Shown here: in pieces, positions 1-11,655 of the stretch | Position numbering within the stretch: the stretch's first letter is position 1 | Layout of the letters: each line of letters begins with the position of its first letter | NCBI RefSeq assembly: GCF_009730915.1 | Contig: NC_052480.1 | Location: forward strand, 1,488,001 to 1,552,000 | Reading direction: 5' to 3' | Source of the DNA: Dioscorea cayenensis subsp. rotundata | Lineage: Eukaryota; Streptophyta; Magnoliopsida; Dioscoreales; Dioscoreaceae | DNA length: 64,000 nt | Notes under the pieces: generated by a model | The model's database searches: none | The model's input: only the letters and a program-made list of their open reading frames with translations | Told to the model about the DNA's origin: nothing | Position numbers and translations under genes: made by a program

Positions 1-81
1 AGAGATCATCGCTCATGGGAAAACCCCTCAAATCTAGGGCAATTGAAGATTAAGGATTGAGGAATTGGGTAATAGTAGTAC

Positions 82-202
82 CGATAATGAAGAAGGCCGA
101 GGTCCACCATCCCTTGCCGGATCCGGCGGTGATCGGACGGCCGCTGTAGTCCACGACGCCGGCTATCACCGCCGAGCTCTGGAGCAGCGCCTCACTCTCC
201 AT
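82..202 (-). CDS. NPF (NRT1/PTR family) transporter, first exon only
   Basis: Reading the minus strand from the ATG at 202 gives about 40 codons starting MESEALLQSS, then VVDYSGRP and GKGWWTSAFFIIG. This is the standard N-terminus of plant NPF proton-coupled nitrate/peptide/hormone transporters, where D-Y/F-x-G-R-P is followed by G-G-W-x-x-A-x-F-I-I-G just before the first membrane helix. The exon ends in a phase-1 GT donor at 81-80, matching the usual first intron of the family. The rest of the gene lies off the left edge, so subfamily and substrate cannot be told. A CT-rich tract (about 203-250 on the plus strand) sits immediately upstream of the ATG and is probably 5' UTR. The call rests on recognising the N-terminal motif; no transmembrane helix is in view. 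Confidence 0.7.
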
Positions 203-965
203 TCTCTCTCTCTCACTCTGTTTCTCTGTCTCTATCTGTCTCTTTGTCTCAAGTGTTTTTTATATGTTTTTCAGCATGTTTTTACGCGGCACACCCGAAA
301 AAAAATTAACGAAATTATTTGGAATTTTTTTTTTTTCAAATTTTACTCTATATTATTGTTTTTTTTATTTGCATAGGTGGAGTTGAGCTAAAACAAATGT
401 TTTCCCTTTTTATTTAAAAATATAATTAAATAGATCTATTATTAATTTAAATGAATAAATCTTGGGTTCTTGAGTAAAAATAAAAGGATATGTATTATTA
501 ATTTTAATGGTGAAATATTCTTCTGTTTTCATGTCATATACAATGATTTGTATTATAAAAGAAATTATAGAAATAAAAAAATCATTTCATAAGTTATAGA
601 AAAGTGGTAGGTTAAATTAAAATTATATATAATTAATATTTGAAAAATCAGGGTAGTATGTAATTTCATATATATATATATATTGATAAAATAACAAATG
701 AGGGTTCACATCCACTGAAAATTAGCACTACCAACCACATGGTCCACATGTATATTTATTATTTATTGTGATTAGACATCTATTTTATTAATATCTATAT
801 ATAATAAAATCACTGTATGCCAATATTTTTTTATCTTTTACTCAGGTTGGAAAAATAAAAAAATATAGTAAGAATTGTAAGAATTGTAAATGATTATTAA
901 GACAATTGCGGTATATTTTATTCTTACAGAATTAGTGTTTGGTTAAAAAAATAAAAAAATTACAG
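203..965. other. AT-rich intergenic DNA
   Basis: Probable 5' UTR and upstream region of the NPF gene, followed by AT-rich sequence with a short (TA)n run near 670. I see no coding exon or repeat ends here. Confidence 0.5.
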
Positions 966-1255
966 AAATTGGACGATCGATGATCGGATCACCGATGGAC
1001 CAGTTGCTTATCATCGGAAGCCAGCCGTAGGTGACCAGATCGCCGTGGACCCGTGGCCGACCACCGGTGGACAACCGGTGTGTCACCGGAGGCTTGTTGG
1101 ACCGGTGGCCGGTCGTTGGAGGCCTGTTAGATCACTGGTATACCGCCGACATTTCACCGAAGACCGGTCGCTAGAGGTCGGCCGGACAAATGGCCGCTCG
1201 CCGGAGGTCGGTCGGACAGTTTACGGACCGGTGGCTAGTGGCTGGTGGTGGATAA
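966..1255. repeat. GC-rich degenerate CCGG/GGTCGG-type repeat block
   Basis: About 290 bases of GC-rich sequence inside very AT-rich DNA. Short words such as GACCGGTGGCCGGTCG, GGAGGTCGGCCGGAC and GGAGGTCGGTCGGAC recur with variation, so it looks like a decayed minisatellite or the GC-rich part of a larger repeat. An open frame of 91 codons crosses it but its composition simply mirrors the repeat. I did not find terminal repeats or a target duplication. Confidence 0.55.
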
Positions 1256-2206
1256 AAAGGGAAAGAGACTTCTTACAAGGAGAAAATTTTAAAATAAGTG
1301 TAAATTTTTTTTTGCCATAATACCTATATTATATCATAATAATAAACTTTAAAATAAATGTACAAACAGCCAATATGATAAAATTCTCAGAAAAAAAATA
1401 TTAAATTATATCATATTGTACAATTTATGCCGTAATTTTGGGCTATCCAACCAGAAACTCAATAAAATTCCAAAATTTTTATTGCCATGCAATAATCAAG
1501 AAAAGAACAATTTTGACATAATTTTTTTTCCTTATAATTTACTATTGTATTTGTATGAAAGAATAATTTGCATATTTATAAATCATAATATATAAATTAA
1601 TATAAAACAAACATAGAGATTGACCAACAGTGACGCATTCATAACATAAAAGAAATTTGGTGATTTTATTAAATAATAATTAAAAAAAAGGTTGATGCAC
1701 ATTAAGAAGTGAGTCATTGCATGGGCAAAATATGTTAATTTCTCTTCACATTATAAGTGTTCAAACATTGCATGTGCAAAACATGTTATTTTCTCCGCCT
1801 AATTAAATGTTCACTTTTAGATGTTTTTTATATTCTCAATTATTTATCTATATAATTAGTTCAAATATTAATTGTTGAATCAAATTTTATCAATTTATTT
1901 AAATATATTGTTGTTCATCACTATCAGCTTTAAATGTACAATTTTTGTGAATCGAGAGAAATATGTAAAATACTAAAAATAAACTAAAATTAATGGAATT
2001 TTTAATTCCAACTTTAGAAATTGTGAAACAATGGATATTTACAGTGAAACAAAGATAATATTAAATTAGCATACGATATTTATACATGTTATGTTCATTA
2101 CTTAATAAATAAAGGAAAATTAATAGTGTGTATTACCAACTATATCAACTTCAAATAAAACAATTATGGAATTTAACTACAGATATACTTCCAATCTACA
2201 AAACCT
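1256..2206. other. AT-rich intergenic DNA
   Basis: AT-rich sequence with no recognisable exon or element boundary. The word ATTGCATG(G/T)GCAAAA(T/C)ATGTTA occurs twice near 1715 and 1770, a short local duplication. Confidence 0.4.
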
Positions 2207-2394
2207 TTAGAAGCCGTTTGGTTCACAATAATAATATATTAACATGGTAATGAAATCGGAAATGTTATATACACGGAAATATTGTAGTAATGTGGAATTA
2301 TCATGTTTAATTGAAAATTTACATTACTGGTAATCTTTCATTACCGAGATCGGTTAGTTATAGTAATTATCTCAGTAATATGTCAAATTTACCA

Positions 2395-2850
2395 AAATAG
2401 CCCTACATATAAAATTTTGAAAAATATAATTTAAAGTATTTAGACAAATAAATAATTAAGTTATAATATTAAAACTCATTTTTTCACAAATTTTTAAAAT
2501 ACTTTTGTATATACTAAATTACCTCTAAATATAAAAATTTTTGAAAAATATAATTTAAAGTATTTAGATAAATAAATAATTAAATTATAATATCAAAAAT
2601 TATTTTTTTTACAATTTTCAGAAATACCTTGTATTTACCAAAATACCCCTATATATAAAATTTTGAAAATTTTAATTTAAAATATTTATATAAATAAATA
2701 ATTAAATTATAATATCAAAAATTTATTTTTACAATTTTTTAAAATATTTTTGCATTTATCAAAATATCCCTATATAAAAATTTGAAAAACTTAATTTAAA
2801 GTATTTAGATAAATAAATAATTAAATTATAATATCAAAAATAGTGAGGGA
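2395..2850. repeat. Tandem repeat, about 121-bp period, four units
   Basis: Four AT-rich units begin near 2400, 2522, 2645 and 2767. Each starts with (A/T)CCCTA(C/T)ATATAAAATTTTGAAAA-type sequence and contains AAATAAATAATTAA(A/G)TTATAAT. The array lies inside the outer Harbinger-like MITE, so it probably expanded within the element. Confidence 0.75.
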
Positions 2851-3025
2851 AAATAAAAACTAGGGTTTTGATAATGAGTGTAATAACGAATTAGATTAAA
2901 TAAGTGGGTGCATAGTTGAAAAAAAATATTACACATTATCACCAACTTGGTAATAGTAATGTGAATGGACCCCTATTTTGGTAGTAATGTGTGATTACTA
3001 CCTTATTTGGTAATATTTCACTATA

Positions 3026-3673
3026 GGGGCGTTTGGTACTTTACTTAGGGAATGTTTTGATGTAATTTGATTGATGGGAAAGTAATTTCTGAGAAAATAA
3101 TATTTCTTTGCTTGGTATGCATTGGAAAGTTTGATTAAATTGATGGGAAAGTAATATTCATGTGTTTGGTATTGTAAGATATCCTTGGGAATCTGTTGGC
3201 ATAATGACAGAAATGCTCTTATGTTATTTTACTTATCCATAATTTGTTAATCAATTTTTAATTATTAAAATAATAATAATATGTTTTCAAATATATAAAA
3301 TGATTTTAAGAAATTAATTAAAAAATAAATTTAATAAAATACTTTATTAACTTAATCAATTGTTTTATTTTAAATATTTTTTAACAAAATATTAAATATT
3401 TTTATAAGATTAAATATTTAAATATTTTTAATTTAAATATTTATTTGAGTGGGAAAATAATTTTGAAAAATTTGAGGGTATTTTGGTAAAAAAATAATTT
3501 CACTTTCCTTTATATATTGAGGGAATAACTTTCCCTCAATTTGATGGAATTACTTTACCATGGCAATATTACTTTCCCGGAAAAAACTTTTACCAAACAT
3601 GGTAAAGTGATTCCCTTGTATTACTTTCCGGGGAAAGTTGCTACTTTCCACTAACTTTCCCATCTACCAAATA
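3026..3673. mobile_element. MITE nested inside the 2210-3800 element
   Basis: The left end is GGGGCGTTTGGTA and the right end reads TACCAAATA, its approximate inverse. The flanks carry an exact CACTATA (3019-3025 and 3674-3680), a target duplication of 7 bases or of 8 with one change. Subterminal sequence is also inverted (GGAAAGTAAT near the left, ATTACTTTCC near the right). Removing 3026-3680 restores a smooth outer-element sequence, so this element landed later. An 8-bp duplication would suggest hAT, but the ends do not settle the family. Confidence 0.75.
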
Positions 3674-3949
3674 CACTATATTGGTAATCTCACATTACCA
3701 TCAATATTACCGTTGTTACATTAACCAAGCATGGTAATTTGAACACATTACCACTATATTCTTGGTAATGTTTTGCATATTACGGTGAACCAAACACCCC
3801 TTATTCTTTGAGATGGATTAAAGTTATGTAATTAGCACAACAACTGTAGTTAAAACTAATTAAAGAAGGATTGATAAGCCTTGCATCAAGATAAGCATGA
3901 AGGTGGAAGCAGTTAGAAGACACAAGAGAGAAAAATGTAAGAAGTCTTA

Positions 3950-4709
3950 GGGTCCGTTTGATAAGTAAAATTTTGAGATACAACACAGCACAATTTTTCT
4001 TATTCTTTGTTTGGTTTGTTAAAAAGTTAAAAGTACAGCACAAAAGGATGTCAGAGTACAGCACAAGTAGTTAACATTTTTGTACGATCAAAACCTCGGT
4101 ACAAAAGTTTTATCGTGGTACAGTACAACTAAAGACTAAATTACCCTTAATAAAGAATAAAAAATACAATCATGTATATCACATCCCACGACGCTAATCA
4201 ATTTTGATAATATAACATTTTTTTTTAAATGTAAGATCAATATCTTTAAAATAAAATTTTAAATCATAAAAATTAACATATATTTTTTTAATATTTTAAT
4301 TTAAAAATTAAAAATTTAAATTGTATAAAAAATAAATATAAATCTCTTTATATCTTATATTCCTGAATCATAGATATGATTTTCATAGATATATCAACAT
4401 ATTAGCAATCTTATATAAAAAATAATATTATTTAACTGATTAATCTATTAATGAAATTAATTATAAAAAAATTAATTAAAATATTGAAAATGATATCTTA
4501 TTGTGAAGTTGTTTATTGTAAAACAAACATAAGATAATATAAAGGGTATTAGAAATAATTTTATAATATTTTTTTGTCGATTCAGAGACTATGTGTCATC
4601 CATGAATATCAAACATAGTACAAGACAAAATAGTTGTCATTTGCATCACACCTACTTGTTCTCGTCTGCATCGCTTTGTGATGTACTTAGCTGTGTATCA
4701 AACGCACCT
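3950..4709. mobile_element. PIF/Harbinger-like MITE
   Basis: The left end GGGTCCGTTTGATA pairs with the right end, whose reverse complement is AGGTGCGTTTGATA. TTA flanks both sides (3947-3949 and 4710-4712). Further inverted words lie just inside (CAGCACAA / CAGCTAAGTACATCACAA). It is about 760 bases, AT-rich inside, with no transposase. It sits 147 bases from the previous element and shares the GTTTG end motif, so both were probably mobilised by related transposases. Confidence 0.72.
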
Positions 4710-4973
4710 TTACAGTTTGTGAGGTGAATTCTATGTAACTGGACTTTTCAAAACAGTATGTTTAAACATAGTTTTTATGATTTTATTATAACATGGTTAA
4801 GGATTTAATTAGGATGTAAAGCAATCTTTTCTTCGTAATCTTTACTCAATTTTATTTAATATTTAATATATTTTTTTATTTGTTTTTATTTATTTTAGAA
4901 ATATAACAAGGACAATCAAAAGTGTAGACAAAAAACTTATCATTAATTAACTCATACATCTTTATTTGATGAC

Positions 4974-5240
4974 ATGAATTTCATCTGCAACAATCATAAT
5001 CAAAACTTGTTATCACTATTATATTTCAAAATTTGAATTTTCTATAACAAGATTTTTTTAATGCTGTTTGATGATTTATTTATCTTTTGACATTATTTAA
5101 AATTTATATGAATTTCAGCTGGAACACTTATAATCAGAACTTATTATCACTATTATATTTCAGAATTTGAATTTTCTACGACAAGATTTTTTTAGTGTTG
5201 TTTGACTATGAATTATTTGCCTTTTGCTGTTATTTAAAAA
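4974..5240. repeat. Tandem duplication, about 134 bp, two copies
   Basis: Two adjacent copies start at ATGAATTTCA near 4974 and 5108 and share long words including ATCACTATTATATTTCA and TTTGAATTTTCTA. They differ by scattered substitutions and small length changes. Confidence 0.75.
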
Positions 5241-6303
5241 TTATATATAACTATACGCCACCCCTGGCCACGTGCTCACTATGGTCACAGTTAAATTAAT
5301 TAATTAACTCATGGGTCAATTTTCATTGTCTTCGTTCTATTGTTTCCATCTCGAGATGGAACTCTAATTAATTTACTAATTAATTAATTAATTAATTAAA
5401 GTCATGGCATTTGATTCACGCATGTTGGCATTTAGTTTATTTTAAGAAATAGGAATTGTTTTAATCAGATTTGTTTGGTCATGAAGATCTCATGTGAACT
5501 ACTTTTAAATTTTTAATTGATTAAAATTTCTAAATTATACATCCATGATTCATTTGCTTCATTGATTACTTCTATTAAATTTGTTTTATATGAGACTATG
5601 AGTTCACATGCATTTTATTAGTTACTATTATTTTTATCTTTACTAAATAATTCAAACTTTTGAATATATAGAAATACAAAACTAAATGGTTCCTAACCCA
5701 GTGATATTCGCCCATTACGAAAGTCACGGTATAAGAAGTTTAATTGTCTCAAGTTCAAGTCACTATGCATACATGTGGTGATTGACAAATCTTCAGTGTG
5801 GGTACAACTTTAGCCCAAACCTCGGTATCATTGGATGCGAGTGCATAGTTAAGATGATCAATTCCCAGCTAGTCAGAATCCCTTCACTAACGATTCTTGT
5901 CCTATTTGTAAAAAAAAGTAACACAAATATCAACGAGGATTGGTCGAAATAATTATAGAGACTAAGCAAATGGAGATTTTATATTAAAAAAAAAACATAT
6001 CCTTGGATAGGTTTGTTTTTTTATATGGCTACCAGTAACTCGTTGCTGCCATCAATGGATTAAACATCAAAGAAAAATACTTTTTAATACAAATAAATTG
6101 CATTTAATTAAAACAATCCCTTAAATCTCTTTATACAATCTCAAATAAAATCATCCCTTCCAAAGTGACACACAAGAACTAACAATGCAACAAGAACGTA
6201 CACTATAAACAAACACAAATACAAGATACGCTTATTATGATAACTACGTACATAAATTCATAAATTCAAGGCCAATAAAACCATTAAACACAACAACCAT
6301 TAT
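5241..6303. other. Intergenic DNA
   Basis: Contains a short TTAA/ATTA repeat near 5375-5400 and AT-rich sequence downstream of the GASA gene, including its probable 3' UTR just left of 6304. No other gene seen. Confidence 0.4.
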
Positions 6304-6813
6304 TCAAGGACACTTAGGTTTTTTCCCTTTAGTTGTAAGATTTGCATAGCAAGGACATGAGTTCTTGTTCCCATACGTGCCGGCCGGCACACATTGGCAC
6401 CGGCTACAACACGTACCGCATGCTCTTGTGCACACTTTTTGCCTCGATGCGTTCATGCATCTCTTCGCACATGCGAAAGTTGCAATCTGAAATTTAATAA
6501 AAATATGTAAAAATATAATGACGTTTTCATAGTTCTTCAAATTCAAATTCAATATTAGTGTATATCAAACAATGAAGATAAAAGAAACATACTTATCTTT
6601 GGTGTTACAACAGCAATATCAAAAACCTCTTCTTCACTCTCTAAAGATGCTTCGGAAAACACCTGAATTTCAAGTAATATATACTTGTAAATAATATTTT
6701 AATTAATTAAGAAAATGAAACAAAAGAAGATTGAGATAAGGAAATTTTACTTGGACAAAGAGAAAGACAATGAGGAGACAAAAGAAAAGGCTTTGAACAC
6801 CACTGGTAGACAT
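6304..6813 (-). CDS. GASA/Snakin family cysteine-rich peptide
   Basis: Three exons fit: 6751-6813 (hydrophobic signal peptide, MSTSGVQSLFFCLLIVFLFVQ), 6593-6662 (short acidic spacer ending TPKI) and 6304-6486 (GASA domain). The last exon shows KRC, VC, RACGTCCSRCQCVP, CPCYANLTT and ends KKPKCP with a stop, the classic GASA C-terminus. Such secreted peptides act in the apoplast in gibberellin-linked growth and in defence. With the intron positions above, the 12 expected cysteines are all encoded, but the first (TGC right after the last acceptor) is out of frame by one base with the other eleven. The exon lengths sum to 316, one more than a multiple of three. Either one base is extra (consensus error or mutation) or exon 2 splices at a weaker donor and loses the first cysteine. 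About 105 residues is a normal length. Confidence 0.85.
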
Positions 6814-9509
6814 TATGACTTGTGTAGTTTGAGTAGCAAGAAACAAGGTGAGGAAGGAGACCATCTTATAAGGTGTTTTTTTTTTAATTGATGTTTATCA
6901 TTTAATGCCTTTTAATTTATGTTAAGAGTATTTATATTAATTAGTTGATATATAGATTAGAATCAAACTAATTTTGAGATTTTTTTTTTCATTCTTTTTC
7001 TTTGCATGTGTGATGATTAAATTGGATGTGGTTGGCAGTTGTTGGGTCTTTATGATCATAGCACCAACCTGCCATGATTTTGAGTTTTGAGTGGACCAGC
7101 TTGTTTGGAGTCATTCCATTTACTTCCATTTATTTCCCTTTTACCTTTTTTTTTCTCTCTCTTTTTAGGAAATAGTAGCTATTTAATTTTGTTGCTGAAT
7201 AATTTCTACGTGGAACATGATAACCAGTGTATGCATTTGTTATTGTCATTAAAATACTTTGGAAAGTTTGTTTTAATCCATCATAGTGTTTAACAAAGAC
7301 TAGTGCTTTCGTATGTCTATGACTTGTGTGAATTATTAAGCTTGCTATTTTTTGTTTCCAAATTGTTATATATGTTAAAGTTTCACTTTCTTTTACTTTT
7401 TTAAAGAGATTGTGATTTCAAATCATGAGAACATATAAATCTCTCTATATTAAAATGGCTCATGTAAAAAAAAAAAAATGTTTTAAAAAATATTTATTTT
7501 GAAAATAGTTATTTATATTGATTATCTCTTTTCATCATGATTCATTGTGGTGTTTAATTTTCTCCATCAAAAGTTTCAAAAGTAAAATCTTTAATTGAGC
7601 ACAACTTTTAGCATTTGTTGAAAACACAAGATGAATTTTGATTATTGATGGAGTAATTAAGAATTATCTAGATTGAACACTATCAAGCTAAGTTGCAAAA
7701 AATCAGAGTGTTTTACGTGGTTAAGTTTTATCCTTTTTGTATTTTTATTTTAATACACTTAGTTTATTTTATTTGAGTTCTTTTTTAAATAGCATTTTTC
7801 TTGAGTTCAAGTTTAATATTTAATGTAACAATGGTAGTTTCGTTTATGATTTACTGTTCAATTAATTATTTGGTGAAGAGACTGCTAGCTGTAGTCTATT
7901 TTACTAATTATAATAATATGGGGAATTGTTTGTTTTTATTTATATATAATTAATGATTGTGAAACTATAAATGATAATTTTCATCATTAAATATGTATAT
8001 GCCAAGGATATGGGGAATTGTTTGCTTTTATTTATAATTAATGATTGTGAAACTATAAATGATAATTTGCATCATTAAATATGTATATGCCAATACATTT
8101 TGGTTGATCATATGAAAAATTATCTATTTTGTTATATATATATATATATAAGTTTATTTATTGAAGACATCTTGCATGAGTAGATTTCGAGTATGAGTAC
8201 ATAGCATGTGATATTTTATACATATGGAATATGGAAGGACCATTCAGTATATTAATTGTAAATTTTATGTAAATTTTTTTTATTTTATATATGATTCAAT
8301 TCGCAAAACAATTTCAACAAGAAATTATTTATTTTAATTAAATCTCAATTTTTTTTAAAGTATTTAATTAATATTTGATTAATTCCGACAATGCCTTGAG
8401 TTGAATTTTTATTAGTTAATAATATTAAATGTTTCTTATTCCTTTTGCTTGTCATGACTCATGCATTCCAAGGGTTTTATTTTTTGTGATTTTTAGAAAC
8501 CTAAAATTAATGTTTAATGTAAACCTATTTTATAACAAGAACTATAACCTACATATTTTATATTAGGTTGCCTTTTGTTGAGGAAACAAATTTATTTATT
8601 ATTTATTTTTAAAATAGTATTTATAAAATGAAATATAAATAATATGAAGCAGGATAAGCACGACTCATGTGAATAATAATTCAAAGTCATTTTTTTGGAC
8701 CATAAACATTAAATTCAGATGAAATGGTCCAAATAATCAACCTTACATTTATAACTACAGGGGTAAATTAGGTAATTGAAAAAAAAAAAAGAATAAACAA
8801 GAAATAAGTAAATTTGGAAATTTATTAGATATATATCCTTTGAAATTACTGAAAATATCAATATTGTTATGTTCTTAATATAAACATCAAAAGCAAGCTT
8901 TTATGATTTTCTGAATCTTATTAGTATAATTATTATTTAATCCTGTTTTAATAACAGAAACCTCATTGAATTATATATATATATTAAAAAGCTTCGACAA
9001 AATTTATTACTGACTTAAAAAACGACTAATAAATCAAAATGTCATAATATGATGTCTAAAAATTATTTAAATATAATTTTAATTTATAAAAAAATATTTT
9101 ATTCTAGCATATACATTTTTTTTTGATAACTCATGTAAAAATAGTGACTTAAAATTGTTCAGTCACATATTTGTTCGTTAGGTGTTTGCAGCATATATAT
9201 AGTTAAAAGGCAGCAGTTGGAGCTTCTAGTGATGCGGTAAAAAGGAAAGTATTAAGTTCTCAAAGCTTTCTATGCTTAAGTGAGATGAGTGCAACCCTAA
9301 AAAGTGGGTTTCAAACTTAGTAGGCTAGCCAACTAGCATATTTGAACATATATACGTACTCTTGTGTTAGGGAAATAGATTGTCTCTATGTCATGGTCCT
9401 TTGTTTCTTCATTTTGTTTTAATTGCTTTGCTTTGTTTTCTGTTATTTCTAAATATTTGTCTCCACTCCCAAAAGACTCTCATTCGATCTCTTTTTTAAT
9501 CTGTGTATT
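6814..9509. other. AT-rich intergenic DNA upstream of the GASA gene
   Basis: A TATA-like CTTATAAG lies near 6864-6872 on the minus-strand promoter side of the GASA gene. The remainder is AT-rich with a tandem duplication at 7915-8093 and no convincing exon. Confidence 0.4.
7915..8093. repeat. Tandem duplication, about 93 bp, two copies
   Basis: Two copies begin ATATGGGGAATTGTTTG near 7917 and 8009, share AATGATTGTGAAACTATAAA, and end ATTAAATATGTATATGCCAA. They differ by a few bases and one small indel. Confidence 0.78.
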
Positions 9510-9881
9510 TTTTTTTTTGAATAAAGTGGATAAATCACCAATTTATTAACAAAATAAGAGAGCAGAGGAGTACAATAGAAAAAGCTAAAAGTAAATAACA
9601 TATTGAAATCCTCACCAAAGATGAGAAAAACAGTGAGCAAAAACAAGACAGGAAGAAAGAGAAAATGAAACAAACTGGGACGGCGAAGGCAACCGTCTAG
9701 AGATATAAGCCTGCCAAGCTACAATGATAGGAGGACTACTCCTGATCAGTAGTGTGCACCGAATCGCCGATGAAATCAGTGGGTCTAGTGCCCAGGAAGT
9801 TGAGGGAGCGCTTGATCCTTTGAGTGCCCTCAGTGGTATTCTGATGAAGGTTCTCTGAATCTGTTGAGCCAAGAGAGCAGC
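9510..9881 (-). mobile_element. 5'-truncated LINE (L1-type) 3' end
   Basis: A T-run on the plus strand at the left edge is a poly(A) tail on the minus strand. Next to it is AATAAATTGGTGATTTATCC, typical of plant L1-type LINE 3' ends. The insert is bounded by a 10-bp direct repeat TCTGTGTATT (9500-9509 and 9882-9891), the expected target-primed duplication. At about 370 bases it keeps only the 3' tail. The frame reading WALDPLIS and LPSPSQ is probably the very end of the second LINE ORF or UTR and is not a gene. Confidence 0.75.
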
Positions 9882-10752
9882 TCTGTGTATTCAGTTGTCA
9901 TCGTAATAAATTCGTGATTCATTCATTTGTTTAAAAAAAAAAAAACTTTAGATAGTTAACAATAAAGAATCAATAAATTATTATTTTATTATGTCAAATT
10001 AAGAGCCAAGTAACATAGAAGACTATAATAAACTATCCTATTCCAATATTTTTGGAATTAGAAGATTTGTTCTCAAGTTTCTAATGCACCTCTAACAACA
10101 AATCAACAATGGAAGCTTATTCTTGAGATTATTTTTATTTTTTATATTCACTTATCCAATTCTATATATATATATAATTCTTTATTGTCGTGATGCTAAA
10201 CCTTTTATCTTAATTTAGAATCACTTAACAATCTTTCTCCCTCACTTGTAAACTTGTTTGGCACTCTTTGTTTGCAGTTTTCAAGTACAATACAACAATG
10301 CTGCTTAATTTGGTTTGAATGAGACCCGGAAGTGAAAGAAGGTAATGTACTTTTTTTACTGCCTTACTGCATATGATGTCCACTTATTTTTGAGTCCTGA
10401 GAAAGCTCTGTTGCTGCTTTTACTGCTGCCAGTGATGCATGGATGAGTTGAAGTTAAAAAATAATAATAATAAAAAAAAGTTAAAAAACAAGACCATGCA
10501 TGCAGTGCACATTGCACTGTCACTGCTCTTCTTTGTACTAACATCCATTGAATTGAAAGCTGATGTAACAATGCATCTATGTTTAATAATTGGATTTTTT
10601 ACTTCATTTAGTTACTATGCCAAATTCTTCTACCTTTCTTTCCATACTTTACATCCATTTCTTTTCTTTTTCTTTTTTTTAAACAGTATATGTTACACTG
10701 TTTCATGTGGGAAATCCTAATTATAATAATAATAATAAAAGAGTGTAAGGAG
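9882..10752. other. Intergenic DNA
   Basis: AT-rich; nothing coding recognised. Short (TAA)n near 10452-10470 and 10722-10740. Confidence 0.4.
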
Positions 10753-11655
10753 CAATGTTGTTTGACCCGGACCGGCCCGGCCGGTTCAATCGGAAAAACC
10801 GGGAACCGGCTATGTGGCCGGCCCGGGTATACCCCATTGACCCGGGTATTAAAAAACCCGGTGTTAACCCGGTGACCCGGGCGGTTCAACCGGGAACCGG
10901 TTGACCCGGTCGGGTCAATTGGGTCACTAATGTTTAATTTTTTACAATATTTAATAATTTATTATTATTTTTCTCATTAAAAACCACTAAAATCGTGTAT
11001 ATTTATTAATATTAATTTATAATTTATAATCAATAAATAGAATTACAATATATATATATATATATACCAACAAAAAAATTAACATTTAAAAAAATAAAAA
11101 TATATTAATGTATTATGTAAATACTTTCTAAAAATTTAATTTATTAAGAAAATAAAAACAATAAATGAGTGTAATTTTATTATAAAAAAATATAAAAATT
11201 AAAGTATTCTAATTAAATAAAAAAATATAAGAAAAATTTAAAAACAAAAATAAAAACTCAATTGAGATATAAGAATTAGTGAATTAGATTTCTTATTTAT
11301 TTTAACAAAATCAACCAATAAACAAATAAATAAATAAATAACACGAGAGAGTTTTGATAATTATATATTAATATATTAAATTTGTAAATATTTAAAAAAA
11401 TATAAAAAAATAAATGACCAAAATTAGAAAACTCTATCGTATATAAGGTCATTTATCAATTTAAATATCAAATTTGAGTGAGGTTTTTATAATATAATTA
11501 TGGATTTAATATTATATTTGCTTATTATTAATTATTATAATATTTTTTTATATTTAATTATTGACCCTGCTCAATCCCTGGTTTGACCGGTTGAACCCAT
11601 GATCGACCGCACCGAGCTAGCATGGGTCATCACTGCTAGGTCCCGACAACCCTTA
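10753..11655. mobile_element. hAT-like non-autonomous element with GC-rich arms
   Basis: An exact 8-bp duplication GTAAGGAG flanks the insert (10745-10752 and 11656-11663). The left end is CAATGTTGTTTGACCCGG and the reverse complement of the right end reads TAAGGGTTGTCGGGACC, so the ends are imperfect inverted repeats of the GGTTGTC hAT type. The left arm is very CpG/GGCC-rich (CCGGCCCGGCCGG), the centre is over 80% AT, and the right arm is GC-rich again. There is no transposase. A relative lies at 62311-62972. Confidence 0.8.

Larger units (their letters stand above)
2210..3800. mobile_element. PIF/Harbinger-like MITE (outer element, nested insertion)
   Basis: The left end reads GAAGCCGTTTGGTTCAC and the reverse complement of the right end reads GGGGTGTTTGGTTCAC, giving imperfect terminal inverted repeats. 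Both ends are flanked by TTA (2207-2209 and 3801-3803), the usual 3-bp target duplication of PIF/Harbinger (Tourist-type) elements. Inverted copies of words such as TTACCATG and GGTAATG continue inward. The interior holds a tandem repeat (2395-2850) and a second complete element (3026-3673). No transposase frame is visible, so it is non-autonomous. The family call rests on the TTA duplication and GTTTGGT-type ends. Confidence 0.7.

Noticed and set aside
10608-10889. Open frames over the CCGG-rich arm of the hAT-like element near 10.8 kb
   Set aside because: Low-complexity translations of transposon arm sequence, without family features.
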